From: Hypoxylon rubiginosum
Lineage: Eukaryota; Ascomycota; Sordariomycetes; Xylariales; Hypoxylaceae
Length of the DNA: 64,000 bases
NCBI GenBank assembly: GCA_902806565.1
Contig: CADCXA010000037.1
Coordinates: 620,001-684,000 of the forward strand
Direction: 5' to 3'
Of this stretch, positions 58,584-64,000 are shown piece after piece. Position numbers and translations under genes: made by a program. The notes beneath the pieces are model-generated. The model saw only the letters and a program-made list of their open reading frames with translations. It was not told the DNA's origin and made no database searches. Within the stretch, counting starts at the first letter, position 1. Every line of letters begins with the position of its first letter.

Positions 58584-58607
58584 ATACATACATACATACA
58601 TACATAC
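58584..58607. repeat. (ATAC)6 microsatellite
   Basis: Six tandem ATAC units in the URC1/ELF1 intergenic region. Confidence 0.9.
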
Positions 58608-58881
58608 GTAATGAGGAATTCTACCTTGAGTTATAAAAGATGAGAGAGATTTTTATACCTTTCATGTATTTGATTGAACATCCGTAAACATTCAGGTAGC
58701 AAAGGTTGTAAGGAATGTCACAATCCCAATCACAGCAAACGCCAAGCTGCTACAACATGAACTGACACATGCTGGTATGCAATTCTCGGATATACCTATA
58801 TCGGGCATTAATGCAGTAAGGCAACCCCGCCTTGTTAAGCCCCACCAGCTAGGCGGGCAGGTGGGCAGGTGGGCTATCCAA

Positions 58882-58936
58882 CTTATCGATGTCCAGCTAA
58901 GTCGATAAGGCTGATAAGCGATAAGGGAGCCTTATC
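58882..58936. promoter_or_regulatory. Cluster of five GATA-factor sites in the URC1/ELF1 promoter
   Basis: CTTATC at 58882 and 58931 and GATAAG at 58904, 58913 and 58920: five copies of the six-base GATA core in 55 bases, in both orientations. In fungi AreA/NIT2-type nitrogen regulators bind closely spaced HGATAR pairs. URC1 serves uracil use as nitrogen source, so nitrogen control is a reasonable inference, although the cluster is nearer to ELF1 (~300 bases) than to URC1 (~980 bases). Confidence 0.6.
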
Positions 58937-59232
58937 AAAGAACGGTTCGGACGTCACGCATGTTCAGAATTCCTGGTACGCAGAAGGTTCACGCTATTTG
59001 TTTAAGCACAAAGAACAAACCCGACGTGTGGCATAATCAAATACAACATTGAACCAAGAACCTACGGATTCGCCCACTCAAGGTTTAGTTGACGTTAAAT
59101 AAATCCTTTCGTCCGCCGTCCTCTACCCTACGCATCAGCCTCGACCACGGACTTGCCATTAATTCGATCTGCACCCACCCGCAAATCAAAGAGCCTCACT
59201 ACAGTCCAGGATTCGTTCCGTCGCAATCCGCC

Positions 59233-59874
59233 ATGGTAAGTGGCAGTAGCTCTACTCGACCAAAGACTTTGTCGCATGGGTACTGATGAGCTGTTGCAAT
59301 AGGGTAAGCGCAAGAAGAGTTCCCGAAAGCCACAGGGCAAGAAGAAGGTATACTCAACCTTGAGAGCGAAGGATCGCAATATCGAGGGAATAAGAACTTA
59401 CCATCCTATAGTCCGACCCCCTTCCTACCGTCTTCACATGCCTATTCTGCAACCACGAGAAATCTGTCACGGTCGAGATGAATAAGAAGTCTGGGGTTGG
59501 AGAGCTTCACTGCAAAGTGTGCGGACAGAAGTTCCAGTGTGGCATCAATTGTGGGTGGAAGCGTACAAGTTATTATTCTTAGCTGCTGAGTTGCTGATAC
59601 ACGACAGATCTATCTGCCCCAGTCGATGTTTACAGTGAATGGATCGACGCAGCAGGTACGTCAAGCTTCATATATGGCATCCGGTTCAGTCTTTCGCAGG
59701 GCCACTAATATTGCAATAGACGCCGTGGCGCAAGACAAGCGACCTGGAAGCGATGATGCCCCAACCAGTAGCTACCGCCAAGCACCAAGAAGCTCGGGGG
59801 CGAACCGTTATGATGACGAGGATGATCATCGTTACGAGGGAGAGGGAATCGTAGGGGACGATGAAGAGGATTGA
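59233..59874 (+). CDS. ELF1: ELF1, transcription elongation factor
   Basis: Small zinc-ribbon factor that travels with RNA polymerase II and maintains chromatin during elongation. Five exons: 59233-59235, 59303-59347, 59412-59550, 59608-59655 and 59720-59874, giving 129 residues. The first coding exon is just the ATG, with an intron (GTAAGT) straight after it. The joined start [16 protein letters not shown] is the family's basic N-terminus. The zinc ribbon is FTCLFCNH...[10 protein letters not shown] (two CxxC), followed by [17 protein letters not shown], all conserved. The acidic C-terminus ([18 protein letters not shown]) is common in fungal ELF1. The gene sits between URC1 (divergent) and the uracil phosphoribosyltransferase (convergent, 129 bases between stops) and has no known role in uracil use. 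Confidence 0.95.
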
Positions 59875-60003
59875 GTCTATTTGGGCTAACTCGTTATGCT
59901 TTGCGTAATAGGCTAGGGTAGAAGCCACTGATTCCGGGTAATACTAGTATTGCAATTATACACATTTTCTCCTGAACTTGCCTGTGGTCATGCTCGACAG
60001 TCT

Positions 60004-61005
<1,002 letters not shown>

Positions 61006-62386
61006 TATACTTGTTCAATAACGGGAAATTATATGACGTCCCGCGGTATTTGTAAAGTGGCTAGAATGTATCTAGTGATATGGCAATGGCCACAGAGATT
61101 GAGTCTGATAGTGAATAGAATACGATCATATAACGTGAGCAGTGAGGAGGGGAATAGGGGGGAAGCTTTCTGGGCCGAGGTAGTGGTGAGTGTACTTGAA
61201 TATTTGCTTCGAAGAAGCTTCAAGCTAGATAGATATAGGTAGAAGTGGAAATGCTGATAGTCTTCATAAGTCAAACAGCCGGTACGGAATCATTAGAGGA
61301 ACAGAATCTTCTGTATTAAGTGAGGAAGATTGTAAGATTGTGACCAACCCCAGTGTACATGAAGCCCTAAATCAAGGCGAGTAAACCCCAACTTGAAATA
61401 GTCGGTGTTGAATGATAGGCTATGTACTTGTAGGTTATTCTCAATACAACGATACCTAGGTAGTTTTAGGGGTATAAAAAGGAGACATATGGAGCTGACT
61501 TGCACGAAACGAAGGTCGAAGGTCATGCGATAAGCATACAACACATATAACAGAATCAGGCAACCTGGCAACCTGTAAAATCTTGGCATCCACCCCAGCT
61601 TGTATTATATCGCAGTTATCGTATCGTATCATATCTCATCTTTATTCATGCAACTTGGAGCCTAGGGCGCGACCGGCGACCACCGACCACTGGGCGCCGA
61701 TGTACCCACCCGTGAACAAAAAGATCTATGGATGCAGTAGGGTCGGAGGTTCTTAATTGGGTGGATGTTTCCGTCATTAGCTAAACAGCCCAGACAGCCT
61801 TAGGGAGGTGTGACAAGACGCGGCAAATATTGACAAATTGACCAATACACTTTGGGAAAAATAACCCCAACTTCAGCTCCAACTTGAATCTGCAGTAAAC
61901 GCAGGCAGATATGCAGTGAATCGCCGTGAGTTCCTGTGAATTGTTGTGAATCGCAGCTTTCTGCATCACCATTTTGGTTGCGCTTCACTCTTTGAACACT
62001 ATATCTACCTGGCAGCTTTATTTACTTCCTGGTCGGCTTTGTTTCCTCAAGTTATTCGATCTCATCTTTTTGGATAGTAGCACACGTTCATTGTCCTTGT
62101 CCTTGTCCTTACCAGGTCCTTACAAGATCCTTAGTATCCCTCTTCCTTCACATACACATCAGCTTGCCCTCCCCACGTAACTCCGCTGCAAGGCTACGAC
62201 AAGCGCGTCTTGCAGTTCTTTATCTCAACCCTTACAACACCTCTCCTCACTCCTCACTCCTCCCTCCTCCCTCCTCCCCGCTGCCCATTTCCCATATACC
62301 TTCCTTGTCGCTATGGAATAAAATAACTGATCGCTCCATGCCGATCACATTTCAACTGCTGCGACCTTGTTTAATTAAGAGCTACC
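61006..62386. other. Divergent promoter region of the UPRT gene and WAPL
   Basis: 1.38 kb without a supported gene. TACCTAGGTA palindrome at 61453-61462. A pyrimidine-rich leader with GTCCTT repeats (62090-62115) and CTCC repeats (62240-62280) precedes the WAPL start, as is usual for fungal 5' UTRs. Confidence 0.6.
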
Positions 62387-64000
62387 ATGGCTACTAAGCA
62401 GGAATTCAGTGTTCCGCGCAAGAAAGCCTTGACGACCTATGGAAAACCCTCCCGTAGAAGACAACCAAAGACAACTTTCAGTCCAACTCCGTTTCCACCT
62501 ATACCAGAAGATGACTCCGTACCGAAACATAAGGCCATCGTAACGCGCCGCCGACCTTCGCTCATTACGTCACCTTCGCGCGATCCTCCTTCGCCAGCTC
62601 CTCGAGATCTTGATAGAACGACAGAGAAGAAAACCAGTCCGAATGGCCCGGAGAAGAATGTACCCAGCTCAGGTCGGAAGCGCAAGATTTCCCAGGTGTA
62701 TACGTCTAAGGGACGAGCACCACCTACCTCGGCTGGTGAAAATAGCGTCGTCTTCGGTTCTATATCACATCGGTCGCGCCCAACCACATCAGCCAGTGCC
62801 TATCAAACCGCTGTGTCCAGTTCTCGGCAGCGCATACGCTCACCAACATCAGAGCCTATGGATATTGATGTGATCGAACCCAAGCTATCGAGCCCGCCCC
62901 CAACGCCCACGCTACCGAGAGCTTCGAGAAAGCGCAAAACCGTTGCTACCAAAGGCTCAACATCTTCGACTGTAGGCAAAAAAGAAACCGAGAAAACGAA
63001 GCAAGAAAGCACCAAACAACAAATCACACTGCGCTTTGCGCGAGATACTGTTACAAACCCGAAAATACCAGGCCTACCTCGTAATGTGGACAACAAAGAG
63101 CGGTCAACATCCCAACAAGTTCCTGATAGCGTTTCAAAGAAGCGAAGAAAACGACTAATTGACGCGTTGGTAGAGCAAAATCAGGACGAGGTGGTGGAAT
63201 CAGACGAAGAGGCCATTGAAGAGGAAGCGAGCCCAATCCTGCCCAGTTTAAGTCATAATGTTAGTGACTTGTCGATGATGGACTCACAACCTCTACCTCA
63301 AACTCCGACTCGTAACGCCGGGGCAATGCAAGCCGCAAGCACCAGGACGTTCGCGCGCTCGAGCAGCGCGCTTAAATTTACTTACGGTCAAGGCAGAAAA
63401 GTACTGGAGGAAGACGGCGACCTGCTTCTAGAATCCCTTACCCTTCCTGAGATGCCTCTTTCGTTAAAGGGGAGGCGCTTAGAACTTGGGACCCCGAAGA
63501 AAATGGCTGCCAACAAGGGGATGTTAGACGACGAGGATGCTGCAATAAATAGTTCACCTAACTCAAAACTTCGAGATATCCACGAGCTAAAACAGGCTGG
63601 CGCAAATTCCCGCGTGGCTGATACGATGCAAGACTTGGCCGACCAAATAGGCTCACCGAGTATTAAGCCTTCTTCGTCGCGGAGAGCTGCATTGCTACAG
63701 GTAGCAGAGAAAATCAAAGACAAGGCGTTTATGCGGCAATGTCGCGATTACGGGGTTGAAGGGGCATTGCTAAAAGACATTGAAAAAGAGACCGACGTTG
63801 TGTCTGGGTACCTTATTCTGTCAACCCTCGTGACGATACTTGCGAAGTGGCCCTCGTCACACATTCAGCAGCTGGTTCGGCTGGAAAAACCCGCGAGCAT
63901 GTTCGCTCGCTTCCTCGACATATCCCAAGATATGAAAATAATAGCGCGAGACCGGAAGAGCAATTTATCCAAGAGAAGTCAAAATTCGCTAATCGCCGTC
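62387..64000 (+). CDS. WAPL/RAD61-type cohesin release factor (N-terminal part, cut by window end)
   Basis: WAPL proteins open the cohesin ring at the SMC3-kleisin gate with Pds5 and set sister-chromatid cohesion. The frame is open for 538 codons to the window end, so only the N-terminal part is present. Residues 1 to ~310 are disordered and basic, with Ser/Pro runs, several KKRRK/KRK nuclear-signal-like clusters and one acidic stretch (DEVVESDEEAIEEEA). From ~325 the sequence becomes typical of fungal WAPL: LKFTYGQGRKVLEEDGDLLLESL, RDIHELKQAGANSRVADTMQDLADQIG, then RRAALLQVAEKIKDKAFMRQCRDYGVEG and the start of the helical WAPL domain. The ATG at 62387 follows an in-frame stop closely and is the natural start. 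No intron is needed in the visible part. Confidence 0.88.
   Translation, partial: MATKQEFSVPRKKALTTYGKPSRRRQPKTTFSPTPFPPIPEDDSVPKHKAIVTRRRPSLITSPSRDPPSPAPRDLDRTTEKKTSPNGPEKNVPSSGRKRKISQVYTSKGRAPPTSAGENSVVFGSISHRSRPTTSASAYQTAVSSSRQRIRSPTSEPMDIDVIEPKLSSPPPTPTLPRASRKRKTVATKGSTSSTVGKKETEKTKQESTKQQITLRFARDTVTNPKIPGLPRNVDNKERSTSQQVPDSVSKKRRKRLIDALVEQNQDEVVESDEEAIEEEASPILPSLSHNVSDLSMMDSQPLPQTPTRNAGAMQAASTRTFARSSSALKFTYGQGRKVLEEDGDLLLESLTLPEMPLSLKGRRLELGTPKKMAANKGMLDDEDAAINSSPNSKLRDIHELKQAGANSRVADTMQDLADQIGSPSIKPSSSRRAALLQVAEKIKDKAFMRQCRDYGVEGALLKDIEKETDVVSGYLILSTLVTILAKWPSSHIQQLVRLEKPASMFARFLDISQDMKIIARDRKSNLSKRSQNSLIAV

Larger units (their letters stand above)
57903..59232. other. Divergent promoter region of URC1 and ELF1
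   Basis: 1.33 kb without a gene. It has AGATAG repeats (58121-58132), single GATA sites near 58346 and 58456, an ATAC microsatellite, and a dense GATA-site cluster near 58882-58936. Confidence 0.65.

Overview
The window is nuclear DNA from a filamentous ascomycete (Pezizomycotina, most likely a Sordariomycete). The evidence is spliceosomal introns of about 50-70 nt with GTAAGT/GTGAGT-type donors and CTAAC/CTGAC branch sites, genes on both strands with separate promoters, and typical fungal families: a HET-domain protein, an AA11 chitin monooxygenase, an AMPK beta subunit, the URC uracil pathway and an allantoate-permease-type transporter. I cannot name the species. Twenty-one protein genes are supported, two of them cut by the window edges. 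No rRNA, tRNA, CRISPR array or bacterial-style operon was found. Exon models were built by hand from splice signals, reading phase and family conservation; every complete model has a coding length divisible by three.

Left third (1-22.3 kb): C-terminal end of EPL1 (NuA4), KAE1 (tRNA t6A synthesis), the SNF1/AMPK beta subunit, a small membrane protein of unknown function, a secreted cysteine-rich protein with a GPI-like tail, the BUR1/CDK9 kinase with a hexapeptide repeat tail, the 51-residue complex I subunit NDUFB2, a cyclopropane-synthase-like methyltransferase, SAD1/USP39 and ESS2 (both splicing), and an AA11 lytic polysaccharide monooxygenase.

Middle (22.3-44 kb): a gene-poor 4.3 kb stretch, an AIG2-like gamma-glutamylcyclotransferase with an 8-nt exon, the 3879-residue TRA1 (SAGA/NuA4) with 98% of its coding sequence in one exon, and a HET-domain protein.

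Right third (44-64 kb): an anion/cation-symporter-family transporter, a 36-bp tandem duplication, a pair of head-to-head tRNA-related (SINE-like) sequences, a mitochondrial ABHD11/Imo32-like hydrolase, a Rab18-type GTPase with a 12-nt exon, ribosomal protein S1 with a GC-AG intron, an 18-exon URC1 (GTP cyclohydrolase II-like, uracil catabolism) with 4-nt and 9-nt exons, ELF1, a uracil phosphoribosyltransferase, and the N-terminal part of the cohesin release factor WAPL.

Two themes stand out. First, URC1 and the uracil phosphoribosyltransferase lie about 2 kb apart around ELF1, and a tight cluster of five GATA-factor sites sits in the URC1/ELF1 divergent promoter; this fits a nitrogen-regulated uracil-salvage/catabolism locus. 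Second, the window is rich in micro-exons (4, 8, 9, 12 and 17 nt), each needed to restore a conserved protein motif. Standard gene finders are likely to miss them.
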